From positions 51,460,580 through 51,524,579 of the forward strand of contig CM048840.1 of the NCBI GenBank assembly GCA_026545765.1: a stretch of 64,000 nt of DNA. Reading direction: 5' to 3'. How positions within the stretch are numbered: position 1 is the first letter of the stretch; every line of letters starts with the position of its first letter. Source of the stretch: Plantago major. Lineage: Eukaryota; Streptophyta; Magnoliopsida; Lamiales; Plantaginaceae. The notes under the pieces were generated by a model that did no database searches, was not told where the DNA came from, and saw nothing but the letters and a program-made list of their open reading frames with translations. The position numbers and the translations under genes were made by a program. Positions 33,388 to 43,900 of the stretch are shown here, piece after piece.

Positions 33388-35203
33388 CTATGGTCGTTGA
33401 AAGGGTAGGCCCCTAGATTCCATGATTGTGAGTATTTCATGGTTGGGAGCTCTTAACTCGGCGTAATTGACAAAGTGACGTCGAGGAGATTTCCTTCTCT
33501 CTTCCTGCCTTCCCCTCTTCTCATTCCTTTGCCTGTTCGGACCCTCCTGGTGTTGATTTCCTCCTTGTTTGGAACTCTGTGGTGGGCGGTCTTTCTTGGC
33601 TACAGCCTTGACGACAATTGTTCTAAGTGTCTCCTCGGTCTTGAGGAAGCGGTAGGTGAGGTCCTTGAGCTCTCTCTCTGTTCGAATTTCAGCATCAATC
33701 AGTTTTCGTCGAAACTCGTCATTGTTCATGTTAGTACAAAGATGAGTTATCCTTTCCTTGATGGAGTGAGTGTCGATCATGGATACCGCCAACTCGAATC
33801 TCCTCACAAAGGCTCTCAGGGTCTCGTCTTCCCTCTGGACGACCTCGGCTAAATAACTGGCCAGCGGACCATTTCTCGAAAATTCTCGAAACGGATGGTG
33901 AACTCAGCCAACAGATGATCCCACGATAGTATGGATCCTGCCCTCAGACTCTTCCACCACGTCATTGCTTGCCCATGGAAAGTGCCCGGGAAGATCTGTG
34001 CTCGGACATTGTCAGTGATTCCCATTCCTCCGAGGGAAGCTTCGAATCTTATCCTGTGATCGATTGGACAAGAATCTCCCTCATACCTTTCCGTAGTGGC
34101 TGGTGCCACACGTCCTAAAGGAAGGACTTCTGTTTGATTTCCGAGGACAATGGCTCCAGGCTACGACCGAATTTGAGCGTGTCCCGAGCTCGATTCAGAG
34201 AGTCAAGCTTGTTTCTCTCTACTTCCAGAGCTCGTTCGTGAATCCTAACTTGCTCTCTTAGGCGTTCGGCCTCGTCTCCGTGTCGTCTTCTGGGATAACT
34301 ATGTGTTGATCTTGAACGGCTTCTTCGACCGTCTCCTCTCCAAGGAGATCGGCTCCGATGGTCAGAGTACTTATCCTGTCTTCCTCGGCGTGAAGGTGTG
34401 AGGGGCCAACCTTGGTCTTGTTCATCTCTCCTTGAGCCTATTGGGGTGTCGCCCAAGTAACTGATTCTGGTATCTTCTTCATCATAATGATCATCTCTTT
34501 GGTACCTATTATCTCGATTATCACGGTGGCGTAGATTTCATTCTAAATTCCGGGACGGAGTGGGGTCTCGGCGAGTTCTATCCTCCCCCCTATTTGCTTG
34601 CCGTGGATTGACTTCTCCCCTTGCTATTGCAGCCCTTCGATTGATTACCTCTCTCAAGTTCTCATTTGGTTGTTGTGTTGAGGCTCGGGTGTCATTCCGG
34701 TGAGCTACGGATCGATCAGTGTTCCAGTTGTGTGGTGGACCCCGAGAATCAAAAACTTGCTCAACCAATGCTTGATCCTGTCGGAGTGTGATGGGGGGGA
34801 TCGGTCGCATGGTGTGCGAATCCTGGTGGAACTTGAATTTTTGGAGCAAGGGTGTTGAGATTTACACCTTGCATTCGGCTTTGGATGTATTGAACTTGAG
34901 CTTCTGTGAGTCCGACTAGAACTGGGTCGGTGGGTAGTGCTTAAGGAGTAGGGGCTCTCCGGGTTTGTACTGGCAGTTGCAGGATGGGTGCATTTGCCGA
35001 GGCGACTTGTTGGACTGGATCCTCGGTTCCATCGGTGATCGAAATGCGAGTGCCATCCCTAGGATCATTTTCAGGATGATTGCCTTCAACGGGAGCTGTG
35101 GGGCTGAGCTTCGAGTGCGGCCTAGGGCCTATGGAGGTAGTTCTTGCGCCGAGACTCTAGAGTTGCCTCCAGTGTTGCGTTTCCTTGCTTGATTTTGGAC
35201 CAT
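33388..35203 (-). pseudogene. Gag of the Tat element
   Basis: The start ATG at 35203 gives MVQNQARKRNTGG, 17 bases beyond the primer binding site. The N-terminal part is Arg/Ser-rich and broken by several stops. The retrotransposon gag core is at 34109-33388: RIFPGTF-like (IFPGTFHGQAMTWW), LRAGSILSWDHL, FTIRF, then an Arg-rich basic tail. I see no zinc knuckle in the surviving text. Confidence 0.82.
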
Positions 35204-35219
35204 GACTTTTTGTTGCGTT

Positions 35220-35236
35220 TCCCACAGACGGGGCCA
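35220..35236 (-). promoter_or_regulatory. Primer binding site of the Tat element
   Basis: Minus strand TGGCCCCGTCTGTGGGA three bases inside the 5' LTR. One base differs from TGGCGCCGTCTGTGGGA, the site I recall for Tat/RIRE2-type elements (tRNA-Arg). Confidence 0.75.
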
Positions 35237-35239
35237 ATA

Positions 35240-35598
35240 TGATGTTGTATAAAAACGGTTAACTCTGGGACAAACTGATAGTATAAATCAACAGTGCTTG
35301 GTTGGATATAATACGCCGAGTAGATTAGAGAGTAGTATATTGGTGGTTCTTGAACCTGTTTAATTTGACTAAATGCCCTTGTATTTATAGGGGGATTTCC
35401 GGGGGACAGACCTCTGACCTAGCCGGAGGTTGGTCCCACGGTGGTCGAAGGTTGGTCGGAGCAATCACCTTGTAACACGCGTAGTCGTAGAGAGGTCGGC
35501 TTTCTTGACTAGTGTGTCTCCTCGGCTTTGTAGCCGGATTGTATTCAAGTTCGTCCTGGTATGCGAATTAGTAGGTAGGGACTCATTTGTACATATCA
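35240..35598 (-). repeat. 5' LTR of the Tat element, internally deleted (359 bp)
   Basis: Matches 15631-16193 at both ends but lacks about 204 bp; the junction is at 'cgtag|agaggtcgg' near 35489, where the 3' LTR reads 'cgtagtaagg' and, later, 'gtcagagaggtcgg'. An AG microhomology is at the breakpoint. Confidence 0.9.
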
Positions 35599-35697
35599 CC
35601 CCCTTATCGTTTTTCTTGAAATGCACCGATCCCTTTAACATCTTTCTCTTGATACTATCTCCAGACCTCCAATTTCTATCCATAATCAGCAAATTAC

Positions 35698-35755
35698 CTG
35701 CAATCTTTGAACATATCAAAACAATCTTCACTCCAAGCAATATCTTCCTGTGTCC
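35698..35755 (-). CDS. Penultimate exon of an unidentified minus-strand host gene
   Basis: 58 bp with minus-strand splice signals on both sides: acceptor gtgttAG|GGACAC and donor TGCAG|GTAATT. It reads TQEDIAWSEDCFDMFKDC and, spliced to 15590, ends RL-stop. Alternatively, transcription could run on through the donor, where another frame (KRKMLKGSVHFKKNDKG) is open across the old CCCCC site to a stop. The protein family is not recognised, and upstream exons are not found in the window. Confidence 0.4.
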
Positions 35756-35770
35756 CTAACACTCAATAAA

Positions 35771-37708
35771 ACATTAACCAAAGAATTGAGTGCAAGGTTA
35801 TAGCTAGAAGATAACAACCAAAACCAAAACATTTCCAAAATATACATTGCTCCAAAGTCCTCCCATATATAAAATTAGCAGGTCCAGCATTCCAAAAACT
35901 ATCTTGAAATAGCAACATGTAGTGTGCAGAAGGAGAAAGTGTATGCAAATCACTGAGCTATAAGAACACAAGCTCCAGGTGAAGCAACAGACCAAAAACG
36001 TGGCTAGGAAGGAAAGCAACTTCCTGGTGGGATATAGAGACATCAAACAGCACAAGAATAAGTAACAGCCAACTAGAGCCAGAAAAGACCTATACCAAAC
36101 CCCATATGCATAAGGACAGAAAAGGATCCTATCAAGCTTCCAAATTAATAAGATCCTTGATGCAACTGAAATGTCCCACCAACCCAAAACAGATACCAAG
36201 CACCAAACACAGACTATCAGGAAAAAGAGAGGAAAGAACCATCTTAGACCTTCATCAACCATTAATAGACAAACAAAAAGAAAAATGGGCCTTAGTAAGT
36301 CTATTTATATTTCTTAAGGCGTGCAGTTCTATTTTTTTTTTTTGTAACATTGTCTTTCTTTCTGTTTTTTTGCCTCTTAACCACCTGTTATATTGTTTTT
36401 TTGCAGCCAGTTTTGCTTCTTTTAACCAGCTGTTATATATTTTTTTTCCAGCTAGTCTTACAACCAACACAATACAATAGCTCAACCAAACATGAAGACA
36501 CCACCTTCTAGCAGCTAACCTCTCAGAAGATATCAAAAAGCCACTAAAACCACAAATCACCCAATGCCAACAGCAGAAAACACCATACTCACTCTATAGA
36601 TACAAGGCTATACACAAAATCAAACCAACTAAAAACATAGTAATCCCAATAACTCCACCCCATAGTGAAGGACCAGAAGTCAGAATAAATAGGAACCACT
36701 CTGTCAATATCAGGAGAGATATAGAGAATAGACTGAAAGACAACACCAAGAGGATATAAAAAAAGAAACCAAGGAAAATATACCAGAGAAAGATGGACCT
36801 TTTATATTCTGTTATTAGGTCTCTTTTGGGACTGTATATTGTTTTTTCCCAGGCCATCAAATTTTTTGATCCAAGATTTTTTTGTTTACTTTTTCTTGCT
36901 CTACTATTGTTTTATTGCAGTCCTTTCATAATCCTAGCTAAAGAAGAATTCTAAATCACTTACTTGTTCTGATATAAGGGATCCCATGTTTATCAGAGTA
37001 TACCAACCTTCACACAGGTATGGGAATATCTTCAGGATTTATGATCAAATTTTTCTTGAAAGCCAGAGCATCATTAGCTAGCCAGTCAGCAGCTGCACTT
37101 CCTTCCCTATAAGAATGAGCAAATATCACAGTAATAGAATTAGATAGAATCTTTATTCTACTTATAATATTCACTAGTCTCCAATTCCAGTTTTCTCTAT
37201 TACAATTAATCAAAGACAAAGCCACCTTAGAATCCGATTCCATTAGGACTTGACAAAAATGATTCTGCACACAAAATTCTAGACCATTCCAAATGGAATA
37301 AAGCTCAGCAAATAAAACAGAAGAAAAATGGAGATAGGACTGGTATGCTTTCAATATTCTCCCATCTTCATCTCTTAGAAGACCACCTGCTGCAGCCTTT
37401 TTGGTGATTTGTTTGTAAGAACCATCACAATTGACCTTGACCTTCCCTTCAGGAGGTTTATTCCATCTAACCATTATTACTCTTCTAGGAGGGGTACTGA
37501 AATAAATGTTCCATAACTGAGCTATCTAAAGATCCCCTTGCCACATGGTCAGTAAGAAAGGCTTAGCAGCATGAGAATCAAGTAGAAACTTTTGGATTTT
37601 GCAGATAATCCCTTCAGCTCTGATAGCTATCTTATCATATTTCGCTTCATTCCTGGCCAACGAGAAGAACCTACCTATCAACATAGGAAGAAGCACTCTT
37701 ATGTGACC
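35771..37708 (-). mobile_element. LINE-like fragment with RNase H domain
   Basis: A minus-strand RNase H domain occupies 37474-37010; the text between it and 35771 is T-rich in sense and looks like 3' non-coding sequence. 37828-37526 continues the same protein upstream, with a stop near 37526. Family B's 5' LTR (37709) cuts it. The exact left limit is uncertain. Confidence 0.6.
37010..37474 (-). pseudogene. RNase H-like domain (RVT_3 type) of a LINE ORF2
   Basis: 154 codons, WNKPPEGKVKVNCDGS…AGGLLRDEDGRIL…AELYSIWNGL…MESDSKVAL…AHSYREGSAAADWLAN. The acidic set is visible: Asp in NCDGS, Glu in FAELY, Asp in ESDSK, Asp in AADWLA. This form is found at the C-terminus of plant L1-like ORF2 and in many derived pseudogenes. 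The remainder of ORF2 is missing. Confidence 0.8.
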
Positions 37709-39032
37709 TGATGTGACAATGAAATGTGCGATATAACATGCTTTTAGACCCTCGTTTTTTTGCCTTAGATTCAATATTTGAATCGTTTTATGGTCAAATA
37801 CCAACTTCGTGTGTATTTTGTAGGTCATGATCGCGTTTTTGAGGAATTGTACGATTTAAGGCGCGAAAACAACATAATTGTGCGAAATAGAGAAAGTTAA
37901 GCAAATACGCCGGATTGGCCGTTGCATGGAGTTCGATGAGTCAAAACATGTCATGCGACTAACCAATGCGAAGATAATTTAAGATGGAACAACTTTGTAC
38001 AAGACCAATTTTCGAGGAAACGAAGTTACGAAGCCCGAAATCGAAGAATGAAGAAAACAGATTCGAATCTGCAGAGATCGAAGATGGCAGCCACCAGGGG
38101 ACCGCAAAAGGCCTCTCTTCGGTCACCAGGCGACCACAGTGAAGGTTCTGAATTGTTCCAGGCTTTTTCCTGGCCTGTCAGGCGAATGCCCACCTTCCTA
38201 AACCTTCCGTATAGATCAGTGGCGGCCAGAGCTCGGATTTTTTAGTATAAATAAGACCTCAGGGGTCTCGTAATTCTACACCGCTCAAAAAGCAGCTCTC
38301 CTGAGAGAGAACCAGTACTCGGGGAAGTGAAACCCCAAAACCGCTGGCCGCTAGGCACCTAGAAGGAGGAAACCCTAGAAGCAGCACGAATACATCAGAG
38401 ACTAAGCTTCTTCTTCTTCTTTCTTTCTTGTTCTTTTCGATTTTTGTCTGAATACTATGAGTAGCTAACTTGCTCTTGTAAAGGCGAACCGTCATAACTC
38501 TGCTTTTGCTACTTCTTTATATACCGTGATATATTAATGGAATAGTTATTAGACGTAAATCGTGATTATACAACTCTATACATCCTTCGTGGTGTGATGT
38601 TACTTTGAGTGACACAAAGAGTTTCACGTAACATAGTAGGGTATTCGTGCCTCATACTTCTTAGCACAGTAGTATTATGCCCTGCTGTCATTAAGGTAAT
38701 CGCATAGGATTTTAACTAGGAAGTTGGGAGTAGCATAGCAGAGGGAGGTCGGGGATCCTTTACACCTTTCCCATCATCGATTTTACATCATCAAATTAGG
38801 GTTTACTGCGATTCAATTAATCTGTCCACGATCAATCTGTTTACTTTCTGCACGTAATTTAAATACATTATTTGCTTGTTCCTATGCAAAGTGTCCGTGG
38901 AGAACGACATCCCGAATCAACTCCCCGCTATAAACTGTGGATTTGAGGACTTCCGACTTATAAATTTAATCTTGATTGTGTTTAAGGATTACAGGTTCTA
39001 CAACGAAAATCGAAATCTCTGAGCGCACATCA
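37709..39032 (+). repeat. 5' LTR of Athila-like family B (1324 bp)
   Basis: TGATGTGACA…GCGCACATCA with TGATG/CATCA ends. TATA box 'gtataaataag' at 38243-38253 precedes an mRNA-like leader. A GC-rich block of 'ggtcaccaggcgacc' type lies at 38090-38190. Confidence 0.88.
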
Positions 39033-39036
39033 AAAT

Positions 39037-39054
39037 TTGGCACCGCTGCCGGGG
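39037..39054 (+). promoter_or_regulatory. Primer binding site of family B
   Basis: TTGGCACCGCTGCCGGGG four bases after the LTR; close to TGGCGCCGTTGCCGGGG, recalled for Athila and relatives. Confidence 0.8.
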
Positions 39055-39129
39055 ACACTTGACCGCTCAAGCAAGTTTCGATCATCTGAGATAAGTTGAA
39101 ATCTTTCTTTTTCTTTTGAATTTACTCAC

Positions 39130-40448
39130 TATTGGTCCAGATAACGACAATGTAAAAGACTAGGAGGGGGGGGGGGGGTGAATAGTCTTTTCAAACTTTT
39201 GACGATAAAACAGTTTCTCAGATACTTGTGAAGGTATCTGATACTTAGTGTCAGAGAGCGGAAGTCTTTCAGCTAAGTGCACGTGCTCAACAAGCTATAA
39301 TGTGTGTAAGTACTCAGCAAGTAGTGGATAATACATAAAGTAAGTGTAGTAAGTAAATAACACAAAGCTTTATAGTGGTAGCTGAAGGTGGCGTAATCCT
39401 TCAACTAATCCACTCGCCCTTTCTCAGGACTTGAATCCAATAAGATAAGATATTGAGTTCCCCTTACAAAGTCCTATCTCTTGATCCCTTTAACACTAGG
39501 TTCCCAACCAAGTGTTCCCCCTGAGTTATTCCCGGGTTTTCCCAACCAAGTACTTCCTCTACTCAGTAACCTCTGAGCTATTCCTTAGTTTCCCAAACTA
39601 AGTACTTCCTATGCTCAACGCCTGTTGGTGTTTGGTTATGGTAGTTGGTCACGTGAGCAGGCTCTTAATAACTTCTACAATTATGTAGGAGTGATCTGTA
39701 GAATCAAGTTTACTTAATACACTTTTCAATGTATGGTAACTTGTTCTTTACTGACCCATGTTTTGATTATGTTCAAAAGAATGAATCTCAGATATTAGTC
39801 GCAACTATATCTTCTGGATTCAACTCCTTCACAATATGCAAGTCTTGTTAAGGATCAAGACACTTAGAAATTTCGTGCTACTTAGAATTCAAGAGCTTTA
39901 GTCGCAACAGAAAGCTTGTATGCTTGAAAGTAAGATATGTTCAATGTAGTTCCAGGTGTAAGTGTGCCCTTCAAGCATTCTAAGTGGTGATATTTATAGT
40001 TGAAAATCATGCCGTTTGAATTAGTATCTATTAGGCACAATTAAATTCAAGCTAACATGCAAGCTTTTTGAGGCTTTGCAAGTCCATTCTCAGTGACCTT
40101 TAGTGCATTAGAAACCTATTGAAACGTTTGTCTCTCAAACACTTAGTTTATTCAAGGTATCTGAGTGAAGGTATCTGAGGACACATTTTTCCATAGTCTT
40201 CAGCAATCTTGTGCAGTCTTCTGATCTTCAATAAAAGAGTTCTTCTGCTGGACGCTTCCTTCTTGATCTTCTTTAGAGATATAAAAACTACATTCAGAGA
40301 CCTAACATCCTATACAAGATTTGCTAGACTTACTCTGTAAGTTTTCACTTTTACAATGTTCAAGTGAACTAAGAGTACTAGTTACCTTTCTGAGCTAAGA
40401 CAAGTCATTATGGTTTACTGATCAAAATCTAAATGGATATTCCTAACA
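39130..40448 (-). repeat. 3' LTR of sirevirus copy 2 (1319 bp)
   Basis: Plus orientation TATTGGTCCAG…ATTCCTAACA (first G mutated to A). Rich in tatctga/tcagata words; G-tract hairpin at 39152-39192. Confidence 0.9.
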
Positions 40449-40466
40449 AATTTCTCCCTTTTTGAT
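40449..40466 (-). promoter_or_regulatory. Polypurine tract of sirevirus copy 2
   Basis: Minus strand AAAAAGGGAGAAATT directly followed by the LTR start TGTTAGGAAT. Confidence 0.75.
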
Positions 40467-40990
40467 CAGTCACCTATGACTATCTTTACAACCTAACATG
40501 AACTGGATGAGGAAACAATCCAACACTTAAAACATTTCTTATGGTCTTTCATTTCTTTTTATTTAAGTACAGAAAGTAAACATCAACCAATTCACAAGGT
40601 GTGATCTTTGCTGACAAGTCCTCTTTTCATTAGAGTAGGTATCTGAGAGTAGGTTCATCAGATAAATTACATGTGGTAGCACATATAACTTTTACAAGAA
40701 TAAACTTTAAATTACAATCAGCAAAAATAAAAAATACACAAGTATATAGGACAACAGGAAGTTCCAAATTCCAAGTGAATATCCTACTAGTTGGTCTTCA
40801 AGTCTTCATTTTGTCAGCTTTCATCATCTGGGTAAATGTAGTCTCCATATCTGATAATGTCATTTGAGTAGTCAAAAAGATAGGTTCTCACAATAATTTC
40901 AACTTTTCTTGAGAACTCAACATTATTTTTGTAAGATTTGGTGGATCTTCTCTTGGAAGTTTGTTCAACCCAGAGGTGTCTTGCCCAGAA

Positions 40991-43900
40991 TCAAGCATGC
41001 TCAATCTGAATAGGAGACAGTTTGAATTTGTCATAAATTATCTTCAGATATTTCAGATCTAGCTTGTAATCTTCTTCAGTGAGATAGAAGGACTCATAAA
41101 CTGCTACAACTAGTCTTGGCTTTGTTTTATTGCCAAGAACATTCTCCATTCTGTGTACATCATCAAATTTATGGTAGGGGCAAGTGTCAGATAGATCTTT
41201 CCTGATTGCTACATGTCTGACAAAAAATTTCAAAATCAAGTGCATCCTTCAACTTATCCTCTGATATTAGAACTTCTTTGTTCTTTCTCCAGGCCAACAT
41301 TTGAAGGTAGATTGGTACTGGGAGACCATTTGTGTTAAATAGCAGGTCTCTTGCAAACATTATCCAGTAACCATTCTTGCACTTGTAGAGTTCAGAGTTT
41401 AGATCAGCTTTTGTGGGTTGATACTTAATCCTAGGTTCCTTAGGGCTAAGAGTATCAATTTCTCTGAATTCTTCAATCCTTTCCTTGATCTTCCTTTGTC
41501 TTTCAGCTTCTTTAGTTTTTCTTCTTGAAAGCTTGTCACTAGATGTACCTTGCTAGATAGGTACTGCAGTTGTAGTAGGCTCAGATGGATTTCTCACACA
41601 TCTTCTTTGAATGAGGGGTGCAGTATCTTCCTCATCATCATCATCTTCTTGATGAGATTGCACTAAGCCTTTGTATCTGTCATTGTTGCATTTTCTCCTC
41701 TTTTCAGAGGATTCTTCTTCATCATCTGCATAGTCTCTATATCTTCTCCTTCTTGAGCTCTTGGCAGCTCTAGGAGGTTTCTGAGACCTTTTTCCAGTGA
41801 TAGGAGCCAGTTGTAATTGACTTGGGGTTTCTTGTTGGAGTTGGGCTTCAGATATCATCTTTTGGTTGCCTTTCCCCTTAGTGACTTTTCTAGAACTTCC
41901 CCCCTTACTCGTAGGAGACTGATCAAAATTATCCACCATCTTGACAAAGTATTCTGAAAGAGATTCAAAATTCCCTTGTAGTCTAATGTAGGCTTGGGAT
42001 AATTCTTGCAACTCTGCTCTAATTGCAACATTCTGCTGGGCAAAGCCATTTTCTGCATATGTGAGCTTTGCAACCTCAGTAACTACTTGGCTTATAGTGG
42101 TCATGGCCAAGGCAGAATGAATGTCAGCAAACTGCATTAGTTGTTCATTTGATTTTCTTAGTAAAGCTAGATCTTGATGTTCCATAGCTATGCTGGATGT
42201 TCTCCTGGCAATTAATGCAGCAAGTTTCTGGTATGCAGGAGGAACAAAAGCAATCAACTCTTTGTTTTGATCTTCTAGCTCCTTGAACTGGTCTTGCATA
42301 ATCTGAGATCTTCTTTCATAGACCCCAGCTTCTTTTTCTTCAGGAACCTGGATAAGTACAAGGGGACCTAAAGTCTTCTTCTCAATAATCTGAGGTTGAC
42401 TATTGTCATTTACTTTCTGAGGAGTGGGTGCTTCTTCTTCTTCTTCTTCTTCTTCTTCTTCTTCTTCTTCTTCTTCTTCTTCTTCATTACTCCAGTTATC
42501 CTCATTGTCTAAGTCAACAACTTTTGCTTTACTAGATGAGGGCACATCTTTTCCAGCTTCTTCCACTGGAGTTTCTTACTCTGGAGTTTGTTCACCATCT
42601 AGTTCCTCAGCAAATGCTTTTGCAGCAAGCTGGATTTCCTTTTGGTCAGCAAGGGCCTCTTTTGCCTTGCGAGTTAATTCCTCAACCTTCCTTAGGTTGG
42701 CTTATTTTTCTACCATCTTGATTTCCAATTCAAGATGCAGTCTTGTTTCTTCTTCCAACAGAGCTCTGAGTTGAGCTACTCTGTACTCAGCATCCTTGAT
42801 CTTATGTGGAGTATCTTCAGAGAGCTCTCCTACTATTTCAGTAGAGTCTCGTTGTTGGGTATGATGACTTGATGATCTAGAAGGAGATGGAGAAGTGGAT
42901 TTTTGAGTTGTCCTGTCAAGTTGCTTTTCAGCAGCTAAGGCAGTAAGTGTTCTAGTAATCCCTCCTGTTCCAGGTGCAGGACTATCATCATCATCCCTGC
43001 GATCATCATCCTTCATGTGAGCAGATGAAGATGGAGACTTTGGTTTTTCAGCATCATTTTCACGAGTCTCATCATCTTCTTCATCATCTTCAGATACCAG
43101 ATTAATAACCTCTGGAAGAGTTATCAGATGACCACTATCTTCTTCTTGCTCAGATGGAGCAATCTGCAGAGACTTTGGAAGAACTAGCTTCAGTGCCATT
43201 TCCAGTCTAGTCTGGCTATCTGCTTGCTCAAAAGCTTGAATAAGCTAGCACGCCACTTCCTTTCTGAACTTCTTTTCCATCAGCTGGGAAAAAGAATATT
43301 GTTCATAAGGGAACATGTTTTTCCCATGGTTCTCCAGATCAAATGTCTGTGCCCTTCTTGTAGGATCATCAAGAATTCTGATGATCTCATCGATGTGAGA
43401 GCTACTTATTTTCTGCCATTGTCTGAAGCAGCTAAGGTGTCTGGGCACAGTATAATCCTTGAAGAACTGTAAGAGATCCTCATCAGTAGCAGGAACCCTT
43501 ATGGCGCGAGAATGAGCCTGTGTCTCAACAACAGGCTCAGATGGTTTGACTAGTGAGGTGGAAGGACCCTCAGATATCCTGGTTGGTGGAGCAGACTTGG
43601 GCGTCCTATCCTCTTCAACTTCCATTTCTTTCTGAACCTGAGAATAAAAAGTGTTAGGACACTTAGAAAGATTTAGTAGGATTTCACACAGAAGGATATC
43701 TGAGTTGTCTACCTCTCTGACGGGAGGCTCAGATATGTGTTTCTCATAAACCTTTGAGGTTTCTGGTATATCCTCTGATGTCTTTGGCTTTTCAGCCACA
43801 TCATCTTTCTTCTCAGTTTGAGCCTTTAAGAAACATAAGAATGGGTGAGAAAGTTCATTGGAGGGAGATCTATGAGATTCCAAACTAGAATCTTTAGCTA

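Larger units (their letters stand above)
15631..35598 (-). mobile_element. Tat-lineage Ty3/gypsy retrotransposon, 20.0 kb, with antisense gene
   Basis: LTRs at 15631-16193 and 35240-35598 bound the element, flanked by exact CCCCC duplications (15626-15630, 35599-35603). The sense strand is minus: primer binding site 35220-35236, gag, protease, RT, two RNase H-like regions, integrase, then polypurine tract by 16194. An extra gene lies between integrase and 3' LTR on the plus strand. That layout, and the second RNase H, match the Tat (Ogre/Retand/RIRE2-like) lineage as I recall it. By eye the aligned LTRs differ at about 14 of 359 sites (~4%), so it is fairly young, yet its ORFs are broken. It contains the nested element 20327-26651. 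Confidence 0.9.

Noticed and set aside
35804-36262. 152-codon hydrophobic minus-strand ORF resembling a membrane protein
   Set aside because: T-rich strand of LINE-like 3' non-coding DNA; hydrophobicity is a composition effect, with no family motif.
42424-42774. Plus-strand ORF with a poly-serine start
   Set aside because: Antisense shadow of the poly-Glu (GAA)n tract and sirevirus third ORF.
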